DNA of 64,000 bases from Streptomyces bottropensis ATCC 25435 (lineage in GTDB: Bacteria; Actinomycetota; Actinomycetes; Streptomycetales; Streptomycetaceae). Location of the stretch: NCBI RefSeq assembly GCF_000383595.1, contig NZ_KB911581.1:8825519-8889518 (forward strand), given 5' to 3'. A program made the position numbers and the translations under genes. Under the pieces are notes generated by a model, which searched no databases, was not told the DNA's origin, and was given only the letters and a program-made list of their open reading frames with translations. Positions 52,578 through 61,894 of the stretch are shown here, one piece after another. The first letter of the stretch is position 1. The number at the start of each line of letters is the position of its first letter.

Positions 52578-53293
52578 TCTTCGCCGGCCAGCTTCAACGT
52601 CCGCAGTTTCTGCCCCGCGTACCAGGTCGCGCCCGCGGTGACCACGATCAGCAGGACCACCGCGGTCGGCAGACCCACGTCGGACGTCACGAGACCGCCA
52701 TCGGTGACTTTCTGGGCCACGGCGAGCGCCCACTGCTGCACGCTGAGCGTGCGTGCCCCGTCCACCAGAGAGCCGAAGAGCGTCTCCCAGACGAGCGCGT
52801 ACACGAGTCCGAAGACGACCGCGTGCCGGGTAACCGTACCGAGGAGCAGGAACATGGCCGCGTACGCAATCGAGGCGACCAGCGCCGCCACCGTGTAGGC
52901 GACCGCGATCTGCTGTCCGTTGCCGTTCAGGATCAGGCCCGCGATCAGCGTCGGGACGGCCGAGAACGCCATGGTCACGGCGATGGCCACGATCAGCTTG
53001 GTGAAGATGATCGTCGGCCGCTTCACCGGCTTGGCCAGCAGATACACCACCGAGCCGTCGTCGATCTCCGGCCCGATCGCGCCCGTCCCGGCGATGACGC
53101 CGATGATCGGCACCATCGTGGCGAGAGCGAACCCGCCGAGGAGGTCCGAGGCAACCTGGTCGTCGGCGCCGCTCAGGGCGCGGACGGCCACCGAGAGCAG
53201 GATCAACAGGGCAGGAAGCGCACTGAGAATGAGGGCCCGACGGCGGCCGAGCAGAGCCCGGTAGGTGAGCCGGGCGACTGTGGGGTCGTACAT
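52574..53293 (-). CDS. ABC-2-type transporter permease
   Basis: 239 residues from ATG 53293, about six transmembrane helices (LILSALPALLILLSVAVRAL, GGFALATMVPIIGVIAGTGAI, LIVAIAVTMAFSAVPTLIAGLIL, and three more). The motif EIDDGSVVYLLAKPVKRPTIIFTKL is the cytoplasmic loop typical of ABC-2 permeases. Partner ATPase is the gene starting at 54215, 10 bp upstream. Confidence 0.88.
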   Translation of the reverse strand: MYDPTVARLTYRALLGRRRALILSALPALLILLSVAVRALSGADDQVASDLLGGFALATMVPIIGVIAGTGAIGPEIDDGSVVYLLAKPVKRPTIIFTKLIVAIAVTMAFSAVPTLIAGLILNGNGQQIAVAYTVAALVASIAYAAMFLLLGTVTRHAVVFGLVYALVWETLFGSLVDGARTLSVQQWALAVAQKVTDGGLVTSDVGLPTAVVLLIVVTAGATWYAGQKLRTLKLAGEE

Positions 53294-53303
53294 CTTGGGC
53301 CTC

Positions 53304-54215
53304 CTACGCCGCGACGAGATACGAGAAGACGGACTCGAGCGACTCGTCCGACGGCGAGACCGTGAGCAGACGGATGCCGTGGTCCCGGGCCACCCTCGGC
53401 AACAGGGTCGTGAACCTGCCGAAGTCGACGGCCTGGATACGCAGGGCACCCTCGGCCAGGTCCACTTCGATCCCGGCGGTCGACGGGTCGGCGATCAGTG
53501 CGGCGGCCAGGGCACGGTCGTCGCTGGAGCGCACCAGATAGCGGTGCGGGCGGTCGGTCATCAGGCGGCGGATGCGCCGGAAGTCACCGCTCGCCGCATG
53601 CCGTCCGGCGACGATCACCTCGATGTGGGCCGCCAACTGCTCGACCTCTTCGAGGATGTGGGACGAGAACAGCACCGTGCGGCCCTCGTCGCCCATGCGC
53701 CGCAGCAGGTCCATGAGCTGCATGCGCTGGCGCGGGTCCATGCCGTTGAACGGCTCGTCCAGCAGAAGCAGGGACGGTTCGTGCACCAGCGCGGACGCCA
53801 TCTTCACGCGCTGGCGCATGCCCTTGGAGTACGTGGAGATCTTGCGGTCCTGCGCGTACTCCATCTCCACCGTGGCCAGCGCCCGCTGGGCGGCCTTGGC
53901 CCCGAGGCCGTGCAACTCGGCGTTGGCGACGACGAATTCGCGACCTGTGAGGAAGTCGTACATCGCCTCGCGCTCGGGAACGATGCCGATGTGCTTGTAG
54001 ATCTGCTCGTTGCGCCACACCGGCGTGCCGTCGAGCGTGACGGAGCCCGTGGAGGGGGCGAGGAAGCCGCCCATCATGTTGATGAGGGTGGACTTCCCGG
54101 CGCCGTTCGGGCCGAGCAGGCCGGTGACACCGGGGCCGATCGTCATCGTGACGTCGTTGACCGCCACCACGTTGCCGAACCAGCGTGAGACGTGGTCGAT
54201 GTTGAGCGTGGTCAC
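53304..54215 (-). CDS. ABC transporter ATP-binding protein
   Basis: 303 residues. Walker A GPNGAGKSTLINM, signature YSKGMRQRVKMASALVHEP, Walker B LLLLDEPFNGMDP, H-loop LFSSHILEEV. The C-terminal extension of ~90 residues is usual in exporter ATPases of the CcmA/NatA type. Overlaps the stop of the upstream permease. Confidence 0.94.
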   Translation of the reverse strand: MTTLNIDHVSRWFGNVVAVNDVTMTIGPGVTGLLGPNGAGKSTLINMMGGFLAPSTGSVTLDGTPVWRNEQIYKHIGIVPEREAMYDFLTGREFVVANAELHGLGAKAAQRALATVEMEYAQDRKISTYSKGMRQRVKMASALVHEPSLLLLDEPFNGMDPRQRMQLMDLLRRMGDEGRTVLFSSHILEEVEQLAAHIEVIVAGRHAASGDFRRIRRLMTDRPHRYLVRSSDDRALAAALIADPSTAGIEVDLAEGALRIQAVDFGRFTTLLPRVARDHGIRLLTVSPSDESLESVFSYLVAA

Positions 54216-55147
54216 AGCCCGACCTTTCGGTAGCGGCGCATCAGCAGGCCGTAGGAGCCGGCGATGAGACCCAGGACGACGAGGACGTACAGGGCTCCCT
54301 GCCCGTCGGAGGGGCCGTGCCCGCCGGGGAAGGCGGAGGTGGCGCCCAGGAAGGCGGTCTGTACGCCGTCTATCAGCGTGATGGGCGAGAAGAACCCGAG
54401 CCAGGGCACCGCGTCCGAGCTGCTCTGCTCATTGGCGATGGCCTGGACCACGGACACCGCCCCGTAGGAGATGGTCAGGACGGCGATGACGGCCGCGATA
54501 CCGAAGCCCCGCCGCGGGGTGACCGCCGAGATCACCAGGCCGATGCCGGCGAAGAGGAGCGACAGCAACGCCACGGACACCAGCCCCTGTGCCAATCCCT
54601 TGGTCTGGTCGGTGAAGTCGAGCTTGGCCAGCAGCGCGCCGATGTAGAGCACGAGCAGGGGCACCGCGGTGAGGATGAACAGTGCCGAGGTCAGCGCCGC
54701 GAACTTCGCGCGGACGTAGTCGGCGGTCTCGATCGGGCGTGAGAAGTACAGCGGGACCGTCTTGAAGCGCAGGTCGCGCGAGACGGACTGTGGTGCCTGG
54801 GAGGCGACATAGAGGCCGATGACGGCCTGCATGATGACCGCGTAGTCGGTGTACTTGATGGGAAGGTCGTTGGCCTGCGTGGCGACCGCGACGGCCACCA
54901 TGATGGCCGCCGGCACGCACATCACCGCGAACAGCAGCATCGGCAGCACCTTGGACTTGGCCGAGCGGCCCAGTCCGTAGGCGCCCCGCAGGGACTGCGA
55001 GTACAGCGCGCGGCGGGCATAGGCGCGGCCGAGGCGGGGGCCGTCGTAGGAGCGGTATCCGATGTTGTGGATACGGCTCTGCTCGCCCGTGCGAGCGGGC
55101 TGTCCGGCGAGGGCCGATGCTGGTGCATCGTGCTGCTCAACCGCCAT
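54212..55147 (-). CDS. ABC-2-type transporter permease
   Basis: 311 residues with six helices. NIGYRSYDGPRLGRAYARRALYSQSLRGAYGLGRSAKSKVLPM is the cytoplasmic N-terminus characteristic of this actinobacterial ABC-2 group; RDLRFKTVPLYFSRPIETADYVRAKFAAL is the coupling loop. The partner ATPase overlaps it upstream. Substrate unknown. Confidence 0.9.
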   Translation of the reverse strand: MAVEQHDAPASALAGQPARTGEQSRIHNIGYRSYDGPRLGRAYARRALYSQSLRGAYGLGRSAKSKVLPMLLFAVMCVPAAIMVAVAVATQANDLPIKYTDYAVIMQAVIGLYVASQAPQSVSRDLRFKTVPLYFSRPIETADYVRAKFAALTSALFILTAVPLLVLYIGALLAKLDFTDQTKGLAQGLVSVALLSLLFAGIGLVISAVTPRRGFGIAAVIAVLTISYGAVSVVQAIANEQSSSDAVPWLGFFSPITLIDGVQTAFLGATSAFPGGHGPSDGQGALYVLVVLGLIAGSYGLLMRRYRKVGL

Positions 55148-56132
55148 GGCCGACCGCCTCCTTCCCTGCGTCCTGGGCGCTGCGGGTGCCCGTCTGTTCG
55201 TCGTTGTCCTGGAAGACCTCGGCGATCTGGTGCCTGCGCTGCTCCATGCGGACGAGGCCGAGACCCAGGTCGGCGACGACGTCGCGGACCAGGTCGTAGG
55301 TCTCGTCCCCCTGGGCGGTGAGCAGCAGGATGTGCCCGGCTCCCGGGAGCCCGCCTCCTTCGGAGACGGTCACTCCGCGCGCGTGCAGTGCCTTGCGCAG
55401 AGCATCGGTGCCGTCGGGGTGTTCGTCGCTGTCGGTGACCTCGATCGCGAGGATCGCCGTGCTCTGGGTGAAGTCCCTGGTGGAACTGGACCGCAGGAGC
55501 TTGCCACCGTCGACCACGACGACGTGGTCGCAGGTCCGTTCCAACTCGCCGAGCAGATGCGAGGTGACGAGCACCGAGATGCCGAAGTCGGTGTGGATGC
55601 GGCGGATCAGGCCGAGCATCTCGTCCCGGCCGACCGGGTCCAGGCCGTTGGTCGGCTCGTCCAGGAAGACCAGCTGCGGGTCGTGCACCAGGGCCTGCGC
55701 GAGTTTCACCCGCTGTTTCATGCCCGTGGAGTAGCCGCCTATGGGGCGGTACCGCTCCTCGTACAGGCCGACGTGGCGCAGGGTGTCCGCGGTGCGCTCG
55801 CGCGCGGCGGTCGGTGGCAGTCCGGACATGCGGGCCATGTGCACGACGAACTCGGTGGCCGAGACGTCGGGCGGCAGGCAGTCGTGCTCCGGCATGTACC
55901 CCACGCGCTCGCGGATGGCGCCACCCTTGGTGGCGACGTCCAGGCCGAGCACCTCGGCACGGCCCTCCGAAGCGGGGGACAGACCCAGCAGGATTTTGAT
56001 CAGTGTGGACTTGCCGGCGCCATTGGCACCGACGAGTCCCGTCACACCGGGTCCGATGTCCATGGAGAGCCGGTCAAGAGCGGTCACCCTCGGGAACCGC
56101 TTGCTCAGGCTTTCGGTCGCGATCACAGTCAC
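55137..56132 (-). CDS. ABC transporter ATP-binding protein, first gene of the operon
   Basis: 331 residues from GTG 56132. Walker A GANGAGKSTLIKILL, signature YSTGMKQRVKLAQALVHDP, Walker B LVFLDEPTNGLDP, H-loop LVTSHLLGEL. Overlaps the next permease by 11 bp. Two ATPase-permease pairs in one operon suggest two related exporters, or one heteromeric one. Confidence 0.94.
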   Translation of the reverse strand: MTVIATESLSKRFPRVTALDRLSMDIGPGVTGLVGANGAGKSTLIKILLGLSPASEGRAEVLGLDVATKGGAIRERVGYMPEHDCLPPDVSATEFVVHMARMSGLPPTAARERTADTLRHVGLYEERYRPIGGYSTGMKQRVKLAQALVHDPQLVFLDEPTNGLDPVGRDEMLGLIRRIHTDFGISVLVTSHLLGELERTCDHVVVVDGGKLLRSSSTRDFTQSTAILAIEVTDSDEHPDGTDALRKALHARGVTVSEGGGLPGAGHILLLTAQGDETYDLVRDVVADLGLGLVRMEQRRHQIAEVFQDNDEQTGTRSAQDAGKEAVGHGG

Positions 56133-56561
56133 GATCTAGACATTAGGACCACGGACCGCCGCCGTCGTCACCCCGCAGAGCTGTCTACGCGTCACCCTCT
56201 AGTCGTACGTGCCCGTAGGGGGTCTCCATCGCCAGGTCCCCTAGGGGTCGCCCTGAGGTCGAACGACCCGGCGAGGCCGCGCGCCACGAGCCGGTGGCCG
56301 TCATGCGTGGAACGACCGGCGTCGCCGTTTCGTGCCCGCCTTCCCCGTGCGTCTTCGCGCCCGTGTTCCAGCCTGTCCGTGCACATCCGTCCCGTGCGCA
56401 TCCGACCTGTGCCCGCCCCTCTCGGGCCTGCTCGTCTCGTACTCGTCGGTTCTCCACAGTCCCGACCCACCCCATTGACTCAGCCACGAATCACTGTCAC
56501 ATTCGTTGGTGTCACGATGCCAACACGGACCGTAGCCGATGAGGACAAGTGAGGCAGGGAC
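56133..56561. other. Divergent region between the ABC operon and the M24 gene
   Basis: 429 bp. An inverted repeat GTTGG-N10-CCAAC (56505-56524) lies 38 bp before the M24 start and could be an operator. No supported ORF. Confidence 0.45.
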
Positions 56562-57410
56562 ATGACCTCGGCACCAAAAGGCGGACTCACCGCAGAGCTG
56601 CGAGGGTTCCGGCAGGTCCAGACGCTCGCGTACGAGTGCGCCGAAGCGGTCGCGGCCCAGCTGAAGCCGGGCGTGACCGAGCGCGAAGCGGCCCGGATGC
56701 AGCGCCGCTGGCTGCGCGAGCGCGGGGTACGGGACTGGTTCCACCTGCCGTTCGCGTGGTTCGGCGACCGCACGGCGTTCGTGAACTTCCGCATACCGCT
56801 GCAGTTCTTCCCCACCGACCGCCGCCTCGAAGCGGGAATGCCCTTCATTCTCGACATGGCCCCCATATACAAGGGCCATACGGCGGACATCGGCTATTCG
56901 GGCTGCCTCGGCCCCAGCCCTCTGCACGACAAGCTGATGACGGACCTTCGAGCACACCGCGAGCTGATCCTGCGCGAGGTGCGCGAGCGCCGGTCGTTGC
57001 GCGAGATCTATGAGGACGTGGACCGGCTCATGGTCCGCCAGGGATATGCCAACCGGCATCGCGCCTACCCCTTCGGTGTCATCGCGCACAAGGTGGACCG
57101 GGTCACGGAACATCGCTGGTCACCCCATGTGTTCGGGTTCGGCGCGCGGGCGCTGAAGGGGCTGGCGGCCGACGCGCTGCGCGGGCACCGGGACGGCTGG
57201 TCGCCCCTGTGGTCGCCGTACCGGTTCTCCGATCACCCGCCCCGGCCGGGGCTGTGGGCGGTCGAGCCCCACCTCGGCTTCCGGGGCATGGGCGCGAAGT
57301 TCGAGGAGCTCCTCGTCGTCACCGATTCGGCAGAGGCCGAGGAGAGCGCGTTCTGGCTGGACGACGATCTACCGCACGTCCGGCGGTGGGCGGAGGAGAA
57401 GTGCCGATGA
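56562..57410 (+). CDS. M24-family metallopeptidase-like protein
   Basis: 282 residues. Pita-bread fold with the first ligand strand FILDMAPIYKGHTADIGYSG (two Asp) and the Glu strand LWAVEPHLG; HKVDRVTEHRW supplies His. It lacks an N-terminal creatinase domain. Some M24 proteins are non-peptidolytic. The stop overlaps the start of the hydrolase-SDR gene (ATGA), so the two act together. Confidence 0.88.
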   Translation: MTSAPKGGLTAELRGFRQVQTLAYECAEAVAAQLKPGVTEREAARMQRRWLRERGVRDWFHLPFAWFGDRTAFVNFRIPLQFFPTDRRLEAGMPFILDMAPIYKGHTADIGYSGCLGPSPLHDKLMTDLRAHRELILREVRERRSLREIYEDVDRLMVRQGYANRHRAYPFGVIAHKVDRVTEHRWSPHVFGFGARALKGLAADALRGHRDGWSPLWSPYRFSDHPPRPGLWAVEPHLGFRGMGAKFEELLVVTDSAEAEESAFWLDDDLPHVRRWAEEKCR

Positions 57411-59191
57411 CCGAAGGGGGAGACATGACGGGCGTGGTGACATGCGACGGCGCGCGGGAGCGTCGGGTGCGCGCGGACGGGGTCGAGCTGTGCGTCGCCG
57501 AGCTGGGCGACCCCGGGCAGCCGACCGTGCTGCTCGTGCACGGTTATCCCGACACCAAGGAAGTCTGGTCCGAGGTCGCCGTACGGCTGGCGGAGCACTT
57601 CCACGTGGTGCTGTACGACGTGCGCGGGCACGGCCTTTCGACGGCACCCGAGCCGTTGCGCGGCGGCTTCACCCTGGAGAAGCTGACGGACGACTTCCTG
57701 GCGGTCGCGGACGCGGTCAGTCCCGACCGCCCCGTCCACCTGGTGGGGCACGACTGGGGCTCCGTGCAGGGGTGGGAATTCGTGACCGTCGAGCGCACCG
57801 AGGGGCGCATCGCGTCCTTCACCTCGATGTCCGGTCCTTCCCTCGACCACATGGGGCACTGGATCAAACGGCGGCTGAAGCGCCCGACCCCGCGCCGGAT
57901 CGGTCAACTCCTCGGTCAGAGCGCCAAGTCCTGGTACATCTACGTACTCCACACGCCTGTACTGCCCGAGCTCGCCTGGCGCGGTCCCCTCGGAAAGCAC
58001 TGGCCCGGCATGGTCCGGCGGGCCGAGAAGCTGACCGGGGGCGGATACCCCCGTCCGTCGCTGCCCACGGACGCCGCGCACGGGGCATGGCTGTACCGGG
58101 ACAACATGCGCACCCGGCTGGCCCACCCCCGTGACGACGCGTACGCCCACGCGCCCGTGCAGCTCATCACGCCCCTGGGCGACCAGTTCCTCTCCGAGCA
58201 GCTCAACGACGACCTGGAATCGTGGGCTCCGCAACTCATCCGCCGCACTCTGCCCGCCAAGCACTGGATCCCGCGTACACGCCCGGAGCAACTGACCTCC
58301 TGGATCGCCGAGTTCGTCACCGCGACCGAGGGCGGGCGCCCCGCCCCGGTGGCCACCGGGGCGTACACGGACCGGTTCGGTGGGCAGTTGGTGCTGGTCA
58401 CGGGGGCGGCCGGCGGTATCGGGCGCGCCACCGCCTTCGCGTTCGCCGAGGCCGGAGCACGCGTCGTCGCCGTCGATCTCGACGCGGAAGGAGCGTCTCG
58501 CACCGCGGAGTTGTCCCGGTTGATCGGCGCGCCCGAGGCCTGGGCCGAGGTGGTCGACGTCTCGGACGAGCGAGCCATGGAGAAACTCGCCGAGAAGGTC
58601 GCCACCGAGTACGGCGTGGTCGACGTGTTGGTGAACAACGCGGGAGTCGGGCTGTCGGGATCCTTCCTCGACACCACTTCGGAGGACTGGCGGAAGGTCC
58701 TCGACGTGAACCTGTGGGGCGTGATCCACGGCTGTCGGCTGTTCGGCAGACAGATGGCCGAGCGCGGTCAAGGCGGCCATATCGTCAACACCGCCTCGGC
58801 CGCCGCGTATCTGCCCTCCAGATCACTGCCCGCGTACAGCACCTCCAAGGCGGCCGTCCTCATGCTGAGCGAGTGCCTGCGCGCGGAGCTGGCCGGTCAG
58901 GGCATCGGAGTGTCGGCGATCTGCCCCGGCATCGTCAACACCAACATCACCTCGACCGCGCGTTTCGTCGGCGTCGACTCCGAGGAGGAGAAGCGCCGGC
59001 AGCGGAAGACCGCGAAGCTGTACGGGCTGCGGAACTACCCGCCGGAGAAGGTCGCGGAAGCCGTTCTGCGCGCGGTCGTCCGCAATCAGGCGGTCGTCCC
59101 CGTCACCCCGGAAGCCCACGGCGGCCGCTTCCTGTCCAGGTTCGCCCCGCGGGCGCTGCGCGCACTCGCCCGACTGGAGCCACCACTGTGA
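57407..59191 (+). CDS. Alpha/beta hydrolase - short-chain dehydrogenase fusion
   Basis: 594 residues. The N-terminal ~300 residues are an alpha/beta hydrolase with LLVHGYPDTKEVW (oxyanion hole) and VGHDWGSVQGWE, where Asp as nucleophile marks the epoxide hydrolase/dehalogenase type. The C-terminal ~280 residues are a classical SDR: LVTGAAGGIGRA (cofactor), NNAGVG, NTASAAAYLPS and YSTSK (catalytic Tyr and Lys). GGAGGAG lies seven bases before ATG 57407. A substrate such as an epoxide or ester may be opened and then oxidised. Coupled to the M24 gene; MerR regulator follows. Confidence 0.92.
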   Translation: MTEGGDMTGVVTCDGARERRVRADGVELCVAELGDPGQPTVLLVHGYPDTKEVWSEVAVRLAEHFHVVLYDVRGHGLSTAPEPLRGGFTLEKLTDDFLAVADAVSPDRPVHLVGHDWGSVQGWEFVTVERTEGRIASFTSMSGPSLDHMGHWIKRRLKRPTPRRIGQLLGQSAKSWYIYVLHTPVLPELAWRGPLGKHWPGMVRRAEKLTGGGYPRPSLPTDAAHGAWLYRDNMRTRLAHPRDDAYAHAPVQLITPLGDQFLSEQLNDDLESWAPQLIRRTLPAKHWIPRTRPEQLTSWIAEFVTATEGGRPAPVATGAYTDRFGGQLVLVTGAAGGIGRATAFAFAEAGARVVAVDLDAEGASRTAELSRLIGAPEAWAEVVDVSDERAMEKLAEKVATEYGVVDVLVNNAGVGLSGSFLDTTSEDWRKVLDVNLWGVIHGCRLFGRQMAERGQGGHIVNTASAAAYLPSRSLPAYSTSKAAVLMLSECLRAELAGQGIGVSAICPGIVNTNITSTARFVGVDSEEEKRRQRKTAKLYGLRNYPPEKVAEAVLRAVVRNQAVVPVTPEAHGGRFLSRFAPRALRALARLEPPL

Positions 59192-59342
59192 GCCTTTGGG
59201 ACGGCGGCACGGAACGAGCTTCATGGGGGCGCCCGGCGCACCTTCGGTTGGGAAGAGCAGGGCCGTGTCGGGTGTGAGCACACAGGCGGGATCGGCGTAG
59301 TCACCGGTGGCGGCCGGGCACGCACAGGAGAAAGGCACGAGG

Positions 59343-60284
59343 ATGGTGAACGACGAATCCGCCGGGACCGCGTATCGCATCGAGGACCTGGCGAACCGCA
59401 GCGGCGCCACGGTCAGGACGATCCGCGCCTACCAGGACCGGGGTCTGCTCCCCCGTCCTGAGCGGCGCGGCCGGGCCAACGTGTATGCGGACACCCATCT
59501 GACCAGATTGCGCCAGATCGCCGACCTCCTCGACCGCGGCTACACGCTGGCCTCCATCAAGGAGCTTCTGGATGCCTGGGACACGGGCCGCGGCCTCGGC
59601 GGGGTGCTGGGCCTGGCCGCGGAGGTCGACGGACCGTGGACCGACGAGAAGGCCGTACGGATCTCACGGGCCGAGTTGGCCGAGCGATTCGGCGGTGCTC
59701 CGGACGAGGCGGCGGTGGCGGACGCCATCCGGCTGGGGGTGCTGGAGCAGGTACCCGGCGACGAGGACACCTTCCTCGTACCGAGCCCCCAAGAGCTGGC
59801 CGTGGCGGCCGAGTTGCATGGAGCCGGGGTGCCCCTGTCCGCGATCGCCGGTCATCTGCGGGAGTTGAGGGATCAGGTCGAGCACATCGCCGCCCGTTTC
59901 CTGGAGTTCACCACCGAGCATGTATTCGCTCGCTACATCGGCTCGCACCAGCCGCCGACCGAGGCGGACACGGTCGAGGCGGCGACGCTGGTCCGACGGC
60001 TACGCCCCCTCGCCCAGCAGGCCGTCGACGTCGAACTCGCGCGCGCGATGCGGCTGTTCGCGACCCGACACCTGCGTCGGCACCTCGATCCGGAAGCCGC
60101 CGTCGAACCGGCCGACGCGTCGCGTTCGGTCCGGATAACGGCATCCACGATGCGGGCCGTCGAGAGGCTGGTTGGGCCCGCGCACGCCTCCGCTTTCATC
60201 TCCGCGGCAGCCGAACGGGAGGTACAGTCACGCACCTTGGACGCTCTGGCGTCAAATAAGCCTGAAAGTAATGAACTAGCCTAA
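59343..60284 (+). CDS. MerR-family transcriptional regulator
   Basis: 313 residues. Winged helix at residues ~10-80 (YRIEDLANRSGATVRTIRAYQDRGLLPRPERRGRANVYADTHLTRLRQIADLLDRGYTLASIKELLDAW). A long effector domain of ~230 residues follows, with no Cys pattern for metal sensing. Start ATG 59343. It lies 151 bp after the hydrolase-SDR gene and may control it. Confidence 0.92.
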   Translation: MVNDESAGTAYRIEDLANRSGATVRTIRAYQDRGLLPRPERRGRANVYADTHLTRLRQIADLLDRGYTLASIKELLDAWDTGRGLGGVLGLAAEVDGPWTDEKAVRISRAELAERFGGAPDEAAVADAIRLGVLEQVPGDEDTFLVPSPQELAVAAELHGAGVPLSAIAGHLRELRDQVEHIAARFLEFTTEHVFARYIGSHQPPTEADTVEAATLVRRLRPLAQQAVDVELARAMRLFATRHLRRHLDPEAAVEPADASRSVRITASTMRAVERLVGPAHASAFISAAAEREVQSRTLDALASNKPESNELA

Positions 60285-60306
60285 TTACCCTATATTCGAC
60301 GGATAG

Positions 60307-60360
60307 TTGTCCACAGAATTGTCAATTCCCCTGTGGATAACCTCACTTGGCTGTGGATCA
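60307..60360. promoter_or_regulatory. Trio of DnaA boxes upstream of kptA
   Basis: TTGTCCACA 60307-60315 (plus), TTATCCACA 60332-60340 (minus) and TGATCCACA 60352-60360 (minus), within 54 bp of AT-richer DNA. The first two are perfect. They lie 57 bp before the kptA start. Confidence 0.7.
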
Positions 60361-60416
60361 AACATCCGGATCAAAATCACGTGCGTGACGCGGGTCTCGC
60401 CAGGCACGCTGGCGGG

Positions 60417-60965
60417 ATGGACGAACGACGCACCGTGAGAGTGTCCAAGTACCTCTCCAAACACCTCCGCCACCAACCGGAGCGGATCGGGCTCACGCTC
60501 GACGAGAGCGGCTGGGTCAGGATCGACACCCTCATCGAGGCGGCCGCCACCCACGGCTTCCACTTCACCCGGGCGGAACTCGACCATGTGGTCGTAGCCA
60601 ACGACAAGCAGCGCTTCGCCGTCGAGGGCGACCGGATCCGTGCCAGCCAGGGGCACACCGTCGACGTCGACCTCGGCTTGCCCCCGGCGACCCCGCCGCC
60701 GTACCTCTACCACGGGACCGTACCGGCCTTCCTCGGTGCGATCCGTGCCGAAGGCCTGCGCGCCATGAACCGCCACGACGTGCACCTCTCGTCCGATCGC
60801 GAGACCGCCACGCGCGTCGGCGCCCGTCGCGGCCGTCCCGTCGTGCTCTCGGTGGACGCGGGTGCCATGCACCGCGACGGCCACGTCTTCCGTGTCAGCG
60901 CCAACGGGGTCTGGCTGACCGAGGCGGTACCGCCCGAGTACCTGCGGTTCCCCGAGGCGCGCTGA
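60417..60965 (+). CDS. kptA: RNA 2'-phosphotransferase (KptA/Tpt1 family)
   Basis: 182 residues. SKYLSKHLRHQPERIGLTLDESGWV forms the N-terminal winged helix; LYHGTVPAFLGAIRAEGL and VHLSSDRETATRVGARRG form the ADP-ribosyltransferase-type NAD site, with the conserved Arg-His-Arg residues. It moves an RNA 2'-phosphate to NAD. Bacteria lack the tRNA-splicing step that needs it, so its substrate is unknown. Start ATG 60417. An IS5 element follows 26 bp after the stop. Confidence 0.93.
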   Translation: MDERRTVRVSKYLSKHLRHQPERIGLTLDESGWVRIDTLIEAAATHGFHFTRAELDHVVVANDKQRFAVEGDRIRASQGHTVDVDLGLPPATPPPYLYHGTVPAFLGAIRAEGLRAMNRHDVHLSSDRETATRVGARRGRPVVLSVDAGAMHRDGHVFRVSANGVWLTEAVPPEYLRFPEAR

Positions 60966-60991
60966 GCGGAACCACCCGACGACTGCCCTTA

Positions 60992-61881
60992 GGGATCCTT
61001 GCAGAATGATCCTTTTGTGGCACGGTGGAGATGTATGTGATCCCGTCATTTGTGGGGTGTGACCATGGCGCGGCGGAAGCCGTGGGAGGTCGGTGACGAG
61101 CTGTGGGCGGTGGTCGAGCCGCTGCTGCCGAAGCATGAACGGCGGTTCCGGCACCCGGGGCGCAAGCGGATCGATGACCGCAAGACGCTGCAGGGTGTGC
61201 TGTTCGTCCTCTACACCGGAATCCAATGGGAGTACCTGCCGCAGGAGTTGGGGTTCGGTTCGGGTCCTACGTGCTGGCGGCGGCTGGCCGAATGGCAGCG
61301 CGCCGGGGTGTGGGAAGAACTCCAGCGCGTGCTGCTGGACCGGCTGCGGGCGGCGGACCGCCTGGACTTCTCCCGCGTCACCGTTGACGCCTCGCACGTG
61401 CAGGCCAAGCGGGGGCGAAGCAGCCCAAAAGTCGGTCCGAGCCCGGTTGACCGTGCACGGCCGGGCTCGAAGCACCACGTGCTGACCGACGCGCACGGCA
61501 CCCCGCTGCGGGTCTCCCTGACCGGCGGCCACCGCAACGACGTCACCCAGCTCCTGCCGCTGGTCGACGGGCTGCCACCGGTGCGGGGCAAGCGGGGCCG
61601 GCCCCGGCGCAAGCCTGGGGCGTTGTATGCCGACCGCGGCTACGACCACGACATCTACCGCCGCCGTCTGCGCGAGCGCGGCATCGTTCCGAAGATCGCC
61701 CGGCGCGGTCAGCCACACGGCTCGGGCCTGGGCCGGGTGCGATGGGTTGCCGAGTCCGCCATCGCCTGGCTCCACGGCCCCCGCCGCTTACGGACCCGCT
61801 GGGAAGCCCGAGACGACATTCCTCCAGCTCGCCCACTGCATGACCCTCGCCCGCAAGCACCCAGCATTCTGAAAGGACCCC
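60992..61881 (+). mobile_element. IS5-family insertion sequence
   Basis: Left end GGGATCCTTGCAGAATG and right end, inverted, GGGGTCCTTTCAGAATG match over most positions. TTA occurs just outside both (60989-60991 and 61882-61884) as a 3-bp target duplication, as in the IS427 group. Length 890 bp. Confidence 0.85.
61065..61872 (+). pseudogene. IS5-family transposase with C-terminal frameshift
   Basis: The frame from ATG 61065 has the IS5 pattern: ELWAVVEPLLPKHERRFRHPGRKRIDDRKTLQGVLFVLYTGIQWEYLP, DASHVQAKRG (first catalytic Asp), LYADRGYDHDIYRRRLRERGI (second Asp) and WVAESAIAWLHGPRRLRTRWEARDDI (Glu region; usually VVERTIAWL). After DDI the expected tail (FLQLAHCMTLARKHPAF) is in another frame, with a few codons missing, so a small deletion near 61820 breaks the gene. 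Probably inactive. Confidence 0.8.
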
Positions 61882-61894
61882 TTAGGCTCGACGC

